From Zygaena filipendulae (lineage: Eukaryota > Arthropoda > Insecta > Lepidoptera > Zygaenidae): a stretch of 64,000 nt of DNA. Below, piece after piece: positions 1 to 11,800 of this stretch. How positions within the stretch are numbered: the first letter of the stretch is position 1; every line of letters begins with the position of its first letter. Both the position numbers and the translations under genes were made by a program. A model generated the notes under the pieces. It was given only the letters and a program-made list of their open reading frames with translations. It ran no database searches and was not told the origin of the DNA. Location of the stretch: contig OU015649.1 of the NCBI GenBank assembly GCA_907165275.2, forward strand, positions 14,290,001-14,354,000. The letters run 5' to 3'.

Positions 1-60
1 ACTGGGCTGTTGTAAATAGACGTGGCTTCTTGGAAATTTTATAGACCAACCAAATATACT

Positions 61-245
61 TACAACGTGTTAATGACTTGACTGATAACTAGAAAGTAGT
101 TTGTTCAGAATCGATTTCCGAATCGATCGCACCATGTTTTAATATGGGACATATTTTTTTAACTTTTACTTGCCCAAGTCTAAGTTATTTATTACGTATT
201 TACTATTTATATTTTATATCTATCGTAACACGGCCGCGCAGACGC
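61..245 (+). mobile_element. Left-end fragment of a TACAACGTG-type MITE
   Basis: This stretch starts with TACAACGTGTTAATG and matches the left half of the full copy at 50901-51263 for roughly 150 bases, including an internal GAATCGATCGCAC block. No matching right terminus follows, so the copy is truncated or interrupted. It has no coding capacity. Confidence 0.7.
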
Positions 246-514
246 CGACAGACACGGACCGTGCCAGCCAGTATTCGCGGAAAGAATATTTTGCCTGCGT
301 GGTTTATTATTATTATTATTTATTTATTAACCAAAACCAAAAGGAACATGGTGTTGATACAGAGTTAGGTAGGTACTAATAATTAGGTAAGTACAAAACT
401 AATTGCTTATTCAAACCTATCTACATTGTATAAAACAATAGTAAGTGTACTTATACACCATGATAATTAGCCTTACAATGACCTCCGCACTAGGTAGTCC
501 TGTATCGCGGAGGC

Positions 515-640
515 GCTGTATACGGTGTCTGTCGGTTTCGACCTTGACACATGTCTGGCACGCTCAGATGTAAATAAACGGTGTCTGTCGGTGTCTGTCA
601 CGGAACGTGCCTGGCACGCGCAAAGTCTAGATATAAACGG
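515..640. repeat. Two imperfect direct repeats of about 60 bp
   Basis: Two neighbouring blocks share the order GGTGTCTGTCGGT, then CTGGCACGC, then a TAAA-rich spacer. A partial inverted match (GACAGACAC, then GTGCCAG) lies near 244-269. The sequence is GC-richer than its surroundings. The origin is unknown; it may be the inside of a decayed MITE. Confidence 0.55.
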
Positions 641-1308
641 ACCTTTATACTACAAGCATTTGTTTTCGTAGTCAATCGTCCAATCAAAAGTACAGTTTTG
701 CGTGACCACGTGACCTGACGATACGTTGCTTTGTTTCCTGTGCATTGACGTTTATAGAACTCTCTCTTGTGAACTTGGCTAAGTAGGCTGGTGCCTCATC
801 CAAAAGACGACACGACTGTTTTCGCAGGTCGCACGAAACAAAAACTCGGCCCGCAGCAATCTGAAGAAACACAGTGAGCTACGCCTTAATAGAAATTTGA
901 ATAAAATCAATTTATTCTAACGCGGCCCGCGTTTATCGCGCCTTTAATAGATTGTCGTTGTAAAGAGAAAAGTGAGGGGAAAAAGCGAAAGAAACTCCAT
1001 CCACTTTGGTTCCCGCCAGATTTCTCATTGTCAGCTCGCAGTCTAAGGTTTTAGCTCTTTTTTTTTCGCGAAAAGATAACGTTAATACGATATTCTTGCG
1101 GAAGGAAAACCTCTTCGGTTTAGGGTTATCACGCCGCGTCAAATTAAATGGATTTAGCAATCCGAATATAAGTACTTTAATGTCCCAAAAATACAAGTGA
1201 CAACAAAAACAACAAGAAAGGAATGGGAAAAACCTGACGTTATACTTAGAATAATTTTTTTCACGGCAACTGTTCAGTGATGACAGGTATGAGTGACGAG
1301 ATACGAGT
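640..1308. other. Unassigned intergenic stretch
   Basis: No gene or repeat is recognised here. Short frames on both strands lack any domain or codon signal and look spurious. A CACGTG E-box-like hexamer lies near 708 but is unsupported by context. Confidence 0.5.
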
Positions 1309-1456
1309 TTAACCCTGTAAAGCTAATGTTCGTCGATTCGACGAAGGTACTGCACAAATATCGCTGTCCCTTTTTAATGCGCGGTCCTAGCAACCTGAGC
1401 TCGAGATTTAGTTTAGTTAGCGGATCACTCCTGCGCGGCGTAAACGCAGTTTGCAG

Positions 1457-1591
1457 GTAAGTACTTTACTTTTTGAGATATATTGTTTTTGCTCGTCGTT
1501 TCGACGAATAATTAGTTTATTTGTCTTTATTTTTGCATTATATAAATATATTTTGTTTCTTTTTTATGTTTGTTACTTATTTATGTTACAG
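1457..1591 (+). other. Probable 5'-UTR intron of the piggyBac relic
   Basis: A strong donor (CAG|GTAAGT) at 1457 and a T-rich acceptor ending TTATGTTACAG at 1591 enclose an AT-rich intron. The presumed transposase ATG lies 10 bases downstream at 1601. This suggests a spliced leader in the ancestral transposon. The splicing is inferred from consensus only. Confidence 0.55.
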
Positions 1592-1600
1592 GTATTTACG

Positions 1601-2287
1601 ATGTCTTTTAATAAAGGTTTGTCTGATGATGAAATTGCGAATCCGTTGTTGGCGACTGATGAATAAATCTTGAAAAATGACTCATGTAGTGATATGGATG
1701 ATGGTTTGGAAATGGAGCACGAGGAAAGTGAATATCAGTCATATAATGAGCATAAAACTGTACTGCCACGTATTGAATATTATAATAAGACTAAAGGTGG
1801 CGCGGATACCTTGGATCAATTATGTTCTGTGATGTCCTGTGGTAGAAAAACAAATAGATGGCCCATGGCTGTTTTCTATGGAATGCTCGATATAGCTTGT
1901 TAACAGCTACATCTTGTGTTGCCACAATTCATCTGTTCTGGGAGAAAAACCTCTATTTAGAAGAGACTTTATGAAAAAACTTCACACCCAACTAGTTAAA
2001 CCTTGGTTGAAATACACCTCGAAACCCCTAGGAGGCATTAACACATCAAGCAAATAATTACAGATATATTGGGCCCCCAAAGTGAAACTCATGATGAAAT
2101 TACACCTTCTACTTCTCGAACAGATACTAATGTACCTCTAAATCCTCAAAACAGAAAGAGGAAGATATGTGGCAAGTGTTCTTACAAGAAGAGGCGCATG
2201 ACTAAAACCATATGAAACAAATGTGGCATTGCTATATGTGGCGAACATAAAATTGATTTTTGTGTTACTGGCGCTGCTGAAAATTAA
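1601..2287 (+). pseudogene. piggyBac transposase remnant, internally deleted
   Basis: The frame opens with MSFNKGLSDDEIANPLL, which looks like a transposase N-terminus, and stops after 21 codons. After an acidic stretch it jumps to the C-terminal part: YYNKTKGGADTLDQ followed by RKTNRWPMAVFYGMLDIA at 1777-1903. This is the conserved region carrying the last catalytic aspartate(s) of the family. Further downstream, after stops and a frame change, a cysteine-rich tail can be read at about 2155-2265 (CGKC, CGIAICGEH), matching the C-terminal zinc-binding domain. The region holding the first two catalytic aspartates is missing. No active protein is expected. The family call is firm; exact break points are approximate. 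Confidence 0.88.
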
Positions 2288-2639
2288 TTTTTATTATTGT
2301 TTATGTGATGATTATGATCTCTTTTAATAATTACCCAAGAAGAAAGTTAATTTTTGGATATAGTTTTTTTTTTGTGATTTTTTTTCTTGATAAGGTTGAT
2401 TTTTACTTGAACTTTATAAGCTGATTGTTAAAGACTAATTAATAATAAAAGAAATGATTAATATATATTGTAATGGTTTCATTAATTTCATAAATAGCCC
2501 TCTGAACATTTATTTAAAAAAAATAAACATATGCATGTTTAGGTACATTAAATATCGATTATTTTAATATATTCGTCGAATTAACGAATAATTAGTGTTT
2601 AAGGTAGTCTTGCCACATTAGCCTTGCAGGGTTAATAAG

Positions 2640-3322
2640 ATTAAATTTCCTAGGGGTCCCCTACTCTCTTTTTATAGAGATAAAAGCATCCTAGATATTG
2701 TGTTGATACAGAACATATTCATTTTATTTGTGTGCATAATTTCATCCAAATTAGTTAGGCTGTGTGATTAAATAACATCCAAATAAGTACTTATCTACTT
2801 TCACATTTTTAATCAAAGACAATAATATTTGTAGAGTAAATGATCTCTTTAAAAGAGCTGTTGTATGAAATGTATCTGCCATAAATACCTATAACGTAAC
2901 TCTCTGTTCCAACCAATGTTCCAACATTCTCCTGGTTTAAAAACAAAAGAAAAACTGCGAAGTGAGCACAAACCGTCCACGTCCGTACAGAACCGCGACG
3001 CGCCGACGCAGCAGAAGGATTCCAGAGTAAGCAATATCACATATTTCAGTGGCCCTCCCTACCGAATCGCAAACACTAAATTATATCGGAAAACAACCTC
3101 CGTACAATGTCGAGCGCGTGGACGACCCGGCAATTTCAATTTACGAGTGTCGATGCCATAAAATTGGCACGTGATCGCGCGGGACAAATAAGTGGTCCGC
3201 TTATATGTGTTTATTACTAATATCGGCCGACAGTGTACCGACGACGCTGATAGAGCCGGTGTAAATACAGTTTTAGAGCCAGCTGTGCTCTGTACAACCA
3301 TGGGGATGTACAATATTATATT
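2640..3322. other. Unassigned intergenic stretch
   Basis: This is AT-rich sequence with a moderately GC-rich patch at about 2960-3260. Overlapping short frames on both strands in that patch show no recognisable motif. No RNA gene or repeat boundary was seen. Confidence 0.45.
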
Positions 3323-3560
3323 TGGACACAGATAAACAATAACATGTTAACCCACAAAATGAAGTTATTGATTCAGAACGATTTATTGAGAGGCAGAGAA
3401 CGTTTTTTAATTATGTGTTTACCTTATTACATTGTTTAAATATGTAACTAAAAATTGCGCATGAAAAATGTTGACACAAAATGGCGCTATAATTTTAAAA
3501 CTTTAATTTACTCAAAATTTCTCCAGTGTGGGTTAACACACTATTGCTTATCTATGTCCA
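3323..3560. mobile_element. MITE with TGGACATAGATAA-type inverted ends
   Basis: The left end reads TGGACACAGATAAACAATA. The reverse complement of the right end reads TGGACATAGATAAGCAATA. Both are followed by TGTTAACCCACA, giving inverted repeats of about 35 bp. The interior (TGACACAAAATGGCGCTATA) recurs in the longer copy at 41163-41883. The element is non-coding and its superfamily is unresolved. Confidence 0.75.
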
Positions 3561-3589
3561 TTTATCAATATTTATTATAACACAATCCT

Positions 3590-3750
3590 TTATTATTATA
3601 AATACGAATATGAGTTTATACGTTTGTTACGTTTTAGCTTTTGCACCTTAACTGCTTAACCGATTATATCAATAAAGTTTGCATTCACGTTATCAGAGGT
3701 ACAATAAACGATATAGGATAATTTTTATCCCGGAATGCCCGCATATTATT
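3590..3750 (+). mobile_element. Helitron 5'-end fragment
   Basis: ATTATTATAAATACGAATATGAGTT and the following GTTTGTTACG block match the 5' portion of the Helitron-like copies at 44214 and 50290. The match ends at TTTTATCCCGGAATGCCCGC without the usual hairpin and CTAG, so the 3' end is lost. Confidence 0.6.
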
Positions 3751-4184
3751 CTTCTTCAACTTTCTCGCATATTATGTCAACACCTCGCACTTTGTTAAAC
3801 TGAGACTCCAAGTCAGTAAATATTAAAAGGATGCAGCAGAGTCGCATGTCGTCTGAAGTTAAATTTCTTCTTCTTCAATTATGGCAATCTATCGCGATTT
3901 ATCGCATTTAATTCTGCTCATGTACGTATTTTTAGGCATTAAAGTAATTATGGCGAAACGCCAATGACCATGTTAGATTGTTCCCCAAGATAAAATAGTA
4001 CGATTCTCTCCCGAAAACCAGCTTCATTCTCGAGAAACAAAATGAAAATATCGAATAAATAACGCGACAGGCGTCCATTCGCTATACGACCTCCACCGGT
4101 CAACAACTTCAAAGTTAAACATTTTTATTCAAAGTTGGCCATAAGTATGGTCTTTTGACTTTTATAAAATCCGTGTGTCGGCAG

Positions 4185-4274
4185 GGCGAGCGGCGCTCGT
4201 GGCAGGTGGCGCTGGACATCTCGGCGCCGCAGATCCTGCTGGTGCAGGAGCTGTGCGACCGCGACGCCGCCGTG
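4185..4274 (+). pseudogene. VPS13-like exon or exon fragment
   Basis: A GC-rich block of about 90 bases stands out in AT-rich sequence. It is preceded by an acceptor-like CGGCAG ending at 4184. From 4185 it reads SWQVALDISAPQILLVQE followed by LCDRDAAV, with third positions strongly G or C as in a real codon-selected gene. The W-x-V-x-L-DISAPQ pattern resembles, from memory, a conserved segment of VPS13-family (chorein) lipid-transfer proteins. The frame meets TAA at 4284, and the GT at 4272 (GTGCAT) is a poor splice donor. It is therefore either one exon of a large gene whose other exons lie outside the window, or a truncated or captured copy. Family assignment is tentative. Confidence 0.45.
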
Positions 4275-4286
4275 CATAATAATTAA

Positions 4287-5944
4287 GACAGCACGACAGC
4301 ACTCATAAAACGTCCGTTCTTCACTGCTTCCTAGTGCTATGACCGGAGAGAAGTAGTAACTCTCCAGACCTCAGTGTACACATAAGTTAACTTATTTTTT
4401 TAGTTCTTTGGCTCTTAGATATTAGATCCTCAGATCATTTTGTAGAAGGTGGTATACTAATTTCACATCAAAATATGCGTTCCAAAAAAATCTAGCTTTA
4501 CTCATAGGGTCCACTACCGCGACACGCTGCTGCGCTCGCTTTTCTCTCGTTGTGGTCGCTCTCCGTGTCTAACCTAACCTACCAGGTAGGAGTGGTCGCA
4601 AATCAAAATTTGACACTAGTTTTAGCTTGTGCTTAGTTGATATGTATAGACATTTTCTACTAAGCGTACAGCATAAGATTTTGGAACGAAGTTCCTTATC
4701 GCGTTTTGCGAAAGGGGGCTAGACGGAAAAAAGTAAGACGAAAAGTTGTAACGACACTTTTTGCTATTGTAAGCTATTGTAAGCCGTGCGGCGTGCGCAT
4801 GCTTCTCTGTCTTTCTTTCTCTCTCTTATAGAAAGCAAGCCAGATATTTTCTTCGTTCCATCCGGGTGTCCTCAACTCACACCTCTCAAGTTTTTTTTTT
4901 TTTGCGTGGAGTAAAATATACATACCTACAGTCGAACGGGTAGGCGAGGTAATTACCATGCCGGTCCGCCAACCGACAAGTTCCGTATTCGATTCACAGG
5001 GGATTGTATGATGTAGGTATGCAGAGTTCTATTTTCCAATATGAGCATTTTTTTCATAAATCTATAGTAATAGTATAAATGATTATTTATGTAATAGTAA
5101 ATAGACACGTCATGCTTATAAGCTCCATGTTATGACGTCATTTGTAGCATATTTCATACCTCCGTGATCGTTTCAAAACTTGTTTTCTTCCCTTCCACTA
5201 TAGTGGAAGTAACAGTGCACGCAGAACGATTGCGATTACATAATAGATTACAATCATTATGCACTTGTTTGGAATACAACGTGACCCAAGAAGTAATAAA
5301 ACTACCCCCAGTTAGCCCTATAATATCCATAACTCAACTTCGCGGGGGCTTAACCGAAGGGTCTCGGTGCAATAATTCTTCAATATCACTCAAATTGCGT
5401 TCCTAACGTACGGGACAATTTACTACGAGCTCCGTGTCTTTGGTCATAGATTAAAATAATAACCATTTCAGAGGTTTTAGCTATTAATTGCTGATCCTAA
5501 GTTAACAGTTGATTTTTATTTTCATTTATTACAACTTTTACGTATTTTTAAGACCTAATTAATGTCTACAATCTGTAGATATAAAAACAAAATAACAACA
5601 AAATATACTTAGTACACAAACGAAATTACCAAAGGTTACATAAATTTTGTGTAAATTGGTAACATTTGTAAGTTCATAAAAGCCATAATTATTGTGAATT
5701 CTCTCTATAAGTCTTCTAGTCTATATAAGTCTTCTCTTAATATTTTTAAGATCAATCTATTTATTAATCCCTTATAATTTTCATCTGTAAATGTAGTGCG
5801 TATCTTTCTTGATATGTTTAATATTGCTATAATGGTTTAGATTGTTGCGATGGTTGAAAATCAAAAGGCTTAAACGTTTAAGATGCAAACTGTATAGAGT
5901 CACTTAATCTACAATTTACGTTACTCATTGCTTCTAGTGTCTAG
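4287..5944. other. Unassigned intergenic stretch
   Basis: No gene is recognised. At about 4300-4350 there is a phrase with CTTCACTGCTTCCTAGTGC that resembles, in reverse sense, part of the LINE end at 13311-13490. The remainder is AT-rich, with one frame at 5164-5406 lacking recognisable motifs. Confidence 0.4.
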
Positions 5945-6056
5945 TCTAGACATATAAATAAAATTGAAGTGTCCGTTTGTAATTTCAAATCAAAAGCTTT
6001 TCACTAAATGCATACGAAAGTATATACGGTACTAGGTAACATCAATTTTTTTTTTT
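5945..6056 (+). mobile_element. Helitron 5'-end fragment, second subfamily
   Basis: ATAAATAAAATTGAAGTGTCC and the following GCTTTTCACTAAATGCAT are the reverse complement of the 5' parts of the copies at 8488-8795 and 53395-53695. The fragment runs directly into another copy in opposite orientation at 6057. Confidence 0.55.
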
Positions 6057-6342
6057 CACTCAAGCGGAGTTTTAGAATCCTGCAGGAACTCCAAAGTAGC
6101 CTAATTTCCTTCTTATAACATCAGCTAATTAGCAGTGAAAGTCCCGTCAAAATCGATCCAACTGTTTCCGAGATTCACCCGCGTGAGTTTCGGAATTCCC
6201 GCAGGAGTGCCATATATCTTTTATACAAACCTTGTCCTGATAGTAACGAACACACAAAATGAATTATCCAACAAATTTGGTGCAGTCGTTTGGAAGTTAT
6301 GCGATCACATACAATTCGGCGATTCATTTTTATTTATATAGA
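6057..6342 (-). mobile_element. Helitron-like element, TCTATATAA subfamily
   Basis: Read on the minus strand this matches 27142-27436: TCTATATAAATAAAAATGAA, CATAACTTCCAAACGACTG, then two blocks of GGAACTCC/GGAATTCC sequence. The 3' hairpin and CTAG are degraded. It is a short non-autonomous copy. Confidence 0.7.
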
Positions 6343-6349
6343 TTGAGAA

Positions 6350-8487
6350 AAAACATGCTTAACAGTTTTACACATCTGTTTTATATCCTAATCTCTACTA
6401 AACTCTATATTAGGTAAGGGTAATTGTAGTCCGGGAGCCGGGTGCGAAAAGTAACAGATGTTGTTAACGCAATTTAGATAATAGTTTGTGTAAATAAATA
6501 GCGGTCGGAACTCAATTAGGGCTCAAGTATCGGTTACGTTGAGAATAGCCTCGAGCCACTTACGGGAGAGTTTCCTAAGCCATCTGCGGTAATTTATTAC
6601 AACTGTAATTTCACCGGATAAAGCCTGCTCGAATGGTTGTCAGCTGAAATATTGGACCACATCATTTGAGAGCACAGAGACAATAAATTAACTGGAGAGG
6701 ACATATTGTAAGCGGGGCAGGTGCACCACGGTTGCTGAGGAAGTTAGAGCAAATGCTCTAAATTCCCAAAAACTTCTTTTGCTGACGCCGTCCCAAGTAT
6801 ATTTCCCACATTATAGTCAAAACTGTGAATTTTGAAAACCACAACTAAGTAAAAATGTAACGAAATCTAAGTTAATGAAGGTTTTTGTATGAAAATCACC
6901 CGGCGACACTGGTTTTCATTTATTTCCCTCACACTTGCCATTCGATAAAGTTTTTGACGCACTTTATTAATTGTGGCCGAATAACGTTTACACAAATCTG
7001 TCAAAGAAAATAATAAATGAGCCAGAGATAAACGTTGTCGTTTGATTAGTTGAGTAGCCTCACCTGTTAAGTACCTGCAACATATTTTTGGACTCGGCAA
7101 TGTCCACCAGAAACTAGGTACTGAAGCCAGAGGCATAAAATTTGGCATAAGGTTTGTCTTTGATGAAAATAGGGTAAAACAAGAAATGGTGAATTTTGCG
7201 AATTCAATCCTCATATAGGTAAAAAATTAAGGTAAAAGTTAATGAAAGTGTTAATTTAACAGTTTTAATGTTAGAGACAAAGATATTGAAAGATTCACAA
7301 TACGCTCGGCCACTAAGCTTTCCCCTTGAACCACACAGCGGTCAAATGATCTCATGCTAACAAAATGCCGTTGGCTAGCAGAGACTATTGTTAATAGATA
7401 CCATTTGACGGAAATTTATGTGATGTGAAATGTACTTTATGGTGACTGGTTATTATTTTGATGATTCCCTCCGCAAAAAATTGGTTGACGTGGATTGCAT
7501 TGTAAAAAATTGTATTGTTCGTCTATTCTCTTATAATGCCTTTGGTTAGAGATATGGAAATCGATATTTGGTATCTTTTTTTTGAGTCAAAAAGTCCAAT
7601 AGAAAAACATAAAAAAAAACTTCTTTATGAAACAAGCTTTTATTCAAAAGCGCGAAAAAGAAAAAAAATATGCATTGTCATCCAAATTAAACATGTATAC
7701 AAAATTGCAGCTCAATCGGTTAAAGATATGTGCTTCAAAATTAAGTTGCAAGATTCCACCCGTACATACATAGTTACAATAAATTGCAAGTTAAATATAA
7801 GCTTTTAAAAACACGAATATCGCTATTTAAATCGAACGTAGTTGAATGGTTATTTTAAAATAAAATAACGCAAAAGTACTGTAGACAAAACTAGTCAGAG
7901 AAATCAACGTTTAGCGACAAGAACAAGAAATCGTCATTGTCTTTAAAATATACTAAACAAGCTTTAATAGTCAGTGCAATATCGAAATACACCGAATTAT
8001 TTGTTAATCATCGGCTCAAAACCGTATGCGTTCAAAATTTATTCACCCCAAGTCGTCACCAAATTGCGGTTTAATATAGCGTTCACTTTCGTCCCTTACA
8101 AGGGTGCTGTTTAGTTGCAAATTTTACAAGTTTAAGCGTTATGTTCTATTGATAATATTATTATATAAATTGTTATAGGATACCCAAAGATATTAGTTAC
8201 CAACATCTTCTATTATCCCTTAGTAATGTCTAAATTAAATTGTGACTACATAACATCAGAATGCACTAACATCGTTACACATGATTACTTTTATACTTTT
8301 ATACGTTGTACATGATTACTTTTATACTTTCTTTCCTTTTTATGTTGTCCTTGTGTGCATTAATTGTTAAATAAATAAATAAAAAAAAATCGTTTAGTAT
8401 CCATATCTAATATTACCCAATAAGCAATCACTTTATCAAGTTAGTTTTGTAATTCCTGTAACTATGATATCATCAGTTTTTGCTGTA
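6350..8487. other. Unassigned intergenic stretch with a LINE-like tail
   Basis: No gene is recognised. A frame of 115 codons at 6867-7214 on the minus strand has no known motif. At 8325-8390 the phrase TGTTGTCCTTGTGTGCAT followed by (AAAT)n and poly-A looks like the 3' end of a plus-strand LINE. A 30-base segment (ACATGATTACTTTTATACTT) is duplicated at about 8279-8330. Confidence 0.45.
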
Positions 8488-8795
8488 CTATCTATGCCCC
8501 GTGGTTTCACTTGCGTAAGTTTCGGAATTACCGCAGGAACTATTTTTTCTAAAATAAAAGTAGCTTAAGCTATACCTTATAACATCAGCTATCTGCAAGT
8601 GAAAGTCCCGTTAAAATCGATCCAGGTGTTTCATAGATTAGCCGGAACAACAGACAGACAGATAGACAGATAGATAAAAATTATAAAAATGGTGTTTTTT
8701 ATGTAAGTACCGTATATATTTTTATATGCATTTAGTAAAAAGCTATTAATTGAGAATTACAAACAGACACTTCGATCTTATTTATATGTATATAT
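8488..8795 (-). mobile_element. Helitron-like element, long subfamily
   Basis: It begins with CTATCTATGCCCCGTGGTTTC, a decayed form of the CTAGCTGTGCCCCGCGGTTTC end, and continues with the same blocks as 53395-53695 (CCTTATAACATCAGC, AAGTCCCGTTAAAATCGATC, AAACAGACACTTC). A GACAGACAGATAGACAGATA microsatellite sits at about 8652-8680. It has no coding capacity. Confidence 0.75.
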
Positions 8796-10430
8796 GTATG
8801 TAGCTATGTATCGATGCATAGATAATATATAGACATAGATGTAGATGTGTAGATGTATAAATGTACCCATAGATATAGATATATAGATTTCTCTAATACA
8901 TAGTTAGAGAATTGTAATTCATTTAAAGAAATAAATTTCTTAAACCATCAACCGTTTTGTTTTCCTCAAGTAATCATAATATTGACTTCATTGCTCTTTT
9001 TATAGTAAAAAAAAAACACAGATTAACATTTGGTATAGATTTTGTGGTAACACTCGTCATATTCGTATAATATATTATACGGTCTGTGTTTGTATAAATT
9101 GCACCCAGTTCGCCAGTCAATTTCCGCTAGGGCACATAATTCTCTTAGACACGACTCGCGCTCCCATCTTTGCACGGAAATGCAAACTCGACCGTGCCAC
9201 AAAGAATTATTATTTGCTTCAAACACGGGAAATGATACAGTTTTTCTCTATTTTGTTCATTTGTTTACTACTAACTTATTTCTTTTGGTTTTTATAGATT
9301 TTTTTACATTCAGTCTCGTTCTCAAGCGACACAGATACAGATTTTTAATAAAGTTGAACAACTCTCTATTCTTTTATCAAAATAAAAAAAATCAAAAAGA
9401 ATTGCAAGGTAACAAATTATTTATCTATTGAATGCTATCAATGTCAGCCATTGTTTTCCATTTCACCGAAAAACTGGATATGCAAATTCAGATTTAATGC
9501 ATGTGACATACGACACAACACAACTCGGCGGGAGACTTTCTATTTCACGCGCAAATGGGCTGAGTGTACACCAGTGAATTTATGCACGTCCGCCCAGTAC
9601 CGTCATGCACTAGCGGGGATCGGGAGTCGTGGAATATTCACATGTCTGCAGGATATATAGTTCTATGTTTATTTGCAGCCAATAATGTAAACACATAGTA
9701 CGAGAGATCTTGAAGTATTTGGCGGGAATCGAAGGTGTTGGTTCCGCCAAAAAATTGCTATAAGTAGATTTTATTATGTTTTACTGTGCTATATGGACGA
9801 TTAGTTTCGCATAAGTGTTTTTTAATGTGTGCATAAAAGTTCAAAACATTCCGTATTGATTACTTCGGTGTGATTTTAGTGATTAAATCCTTCATAACTA
9901 CGTAGAACCTATATTGTATCTGACATATTATTATAATATTTTTTCTTGAGCATAACCAAATATACAAAACATAGGTACTAGGACAAAGATAGAAATAACA
10001 GAGTTATGTAAACTCCATTGTTCACTAAAAGTTTATTATCTCCTAGCGAAATATATTTGAGAGAAATATGCCTTGAAAGAGACAATATTTTCGCTTATCT
10101 CAACATAATTTATGTGAAAACTTGTCGAAACTCGACCACTAGAGGGAGGCCCGATCGGAGTGGATGTCAATTATGATAAAATCTCACTTTTCGAGTTGTC
10201 CACTCTTTGTTCTTGCATTGTCTTCTTGTTGTTTAGGTGTTGTTTGCATACTAACAACATTAGAAGCTATTTAAAATTTATGATTCCGCCACAGAGTTTC
10301 ACCTGCGGTTTTAATGGCGGTTGGTAAATTAACGCCTTCATAACGTTGAAGCTTAAAAGCGTAAAGCTTAAGAGTTCTAGTTCAACTTTTATTTTAGTAT
10401 AATGAATTTGTAATTATTATGACAAAAATT
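8796..10430. other. Unassigned intergenic stretch
   Basis: A (TAGATA)-rich tract continues to about 8890. Moderately GC-rich patches lie at 9090-9200 and 9520-9640, each with a short frame lacking recognisable domains. No RNA gene or transposon ends were seen. Confidence 0.4.
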
Positions 10431-10435
10431 ATGTT

Positions 10436-10625
10436 GGGGGCGTCGGGTTCTGGAGTGGAGAGTGGAGACCGTGACTATAGGCAAACGCAGTGACGCCCCC
10501 AGGCTAGCTGGTGGACTGACGATCTTCACGGGATGGCTGGATGAGGGAGGCTGAGAGTCGTGCTAAGTGGCGTGCAGTTGGATAATGCCTATGTCCAGCA
10601 GTCGACTGCTATATATGCTGATGGT
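10436..10625 (+). mobile_element. RTE-type LINE 3' end
   Basis: In one frame this reads SWWTDDLHGMAG, a stop, then further on NAYVQQSTA. This is the typical C-terminal end of lepidopteran RTE-like reverse transcriptase polyproteins (W-TDDL ... AYVQQ). The frame is broken. The fragment ends close to an A-rich run at about 10630. It is a 5'-truncated dead insertion. Confidence 0.7.
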
Positions 10626-10629
10626 AATT

Positions 10630-11474
10630 ATTAAAAAAAATATATACGTGCCCAGCTCTTTGACTATCTCGAAAGTTGGCACACATTATTTTTAAGATTC
10701 CGCACCAAATGTCAGTGGATCCCTTTTAATTTGATTTGGTCAGGTACGTCTGTCGTCCGTATGTCATGAGTATTCTTTGTACATACGTTCATAATAATTC
10801 ATAATTCATTTAATCGCAAGAATATAGTACAACTAGATGTCAATTTATAAAAAATATTTGACCGCATATTCGCCGTATTGGCGTGCAAGTTTATAGAGAA
10901 TAAAATTAAAATAAAACAATGTTCAAATAAAATAAAGGCGTCATTCCCATATACAGACTTCACTGTGTATAGGGAAGGTACCTGCCTACCTTGATGAGAC
11001 GACATGCATTTTGGCGATTTTTTTTAACATCATTTTTCTTACTCCTATTTGTGTTATAGGAGACGCCAAGAGTCTCATCACTAATTTAAATATTCCAATT
11101 TCAATGGCAAAAGTCTACTCAGCTCGACGCGATGAGCCAAGCGAAAATTTTCCCTTCCACGAGTGTTTTCAATGATTACCCACGGCAGTGTTGCCCTATA
11201 CGTAATTTAATATAAATAATCCCACATTTCATCTCCCTAGTAGGTATGTGTAAGCGTTATGGTATTATAAAAGTCCCGCAAACAAGGGTGACTGGGACAT
11301 CATAAGGAGCTGCAGCGGAAAATAAATTTTCTAGCGTGGTTAAATTTAAAAAAAGTATAGTTAAAAATTCTTTCCTATTGATGTAATGAAAAGTTTGAAA
11401 TTTGGTTCGTATAATCAAAGTGCGACTTATGGGATTTTCCGATCTACACTTTTATTGAATAAATATAATAATAA
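10630..11474. other. Unassigned intergenic stretch
   Basis: AT-rich sequence without recognisable gene, RNA or repeat. Short frames are unsupported. Confidence 0.4.
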
Positions 11475-11611
11475 CTAGCTGTGCCCCGCAGTTTCACCCG
11501 CGTGAGTTTTGGAATTCCTGCAGGAACAAAGCTTTCCCTGAACTTCCCCAAATATTTCAAGATCAAATTATCCAAATCGGTCTAGCCATTCTTTAGTTTT
11601 AGCGAGACATA
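11475..11611 (-). mobile_element. Helitron-like element, short copy
   Basis: It has the terminal CTAG (11475-11478) followed by CTGTGCCCCGCAGTTTCACC and a GAATTCCTGCAGGAAC block. It is closely related to the copy at 43649-43795, sharing TTTCAAGATCAAA and TTTTAGCGAGACA. Confidence 0.75.
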
Positions 11612-11612
11612 T

Positions 11613-11800
11613 AAATTGAATTGAATTGAATTGAAGAACTTTATTTGACACAACACATGGATACTTACACATAGATAAAACAGCAATTCATTTTCATATA
11701 AATAAGAGTATGAAAAGTAATGTAAATATAATAATTCTTAAAATAAATACCTTACTTACTTATACTTGCACACGCATTTCCAAGGAAAAGTTGGTCGACT
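11613..11800 (-). mobile_element. LINE 3' end with (AATTG)n tail
   Basis: Four AATTG-type units at 11613-11632 are followed by AAGAACTTTATTTGACAC. This is the usual antisense look of a LINE 3' UTR with a short tandem tail in Lepidoptera. The upstream limit is uncertain and no coding part is visible. Confidence 0.5.

Larger units (their letters stand above)
1309..2635 (+). mobile_element. Decayed piggyBac-like DNA transposon
   Basis: TTAA occurs at both edges (1309-1312 and 2632-2635), the hallmark target duplication of the superfamily. Inside them are inverted ends CCCTGTAAAGCTAATGT on the left and CCCTGCAAGGCTAATGT on the reverse complement of the right, 15 of 17 identical. Copies of a TCGTCGA/TCGACGA motif lie near both ends (about 1330-1344, 1493-1507, 2571-2580) and may be binding sites. 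At about 1.3 kb it is roughly half the length of autonomous members, and its transposase frame is deleted and broken. It is probably immobile by itself, though the ends could be mobilised in trans. Confidence 0.9.
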
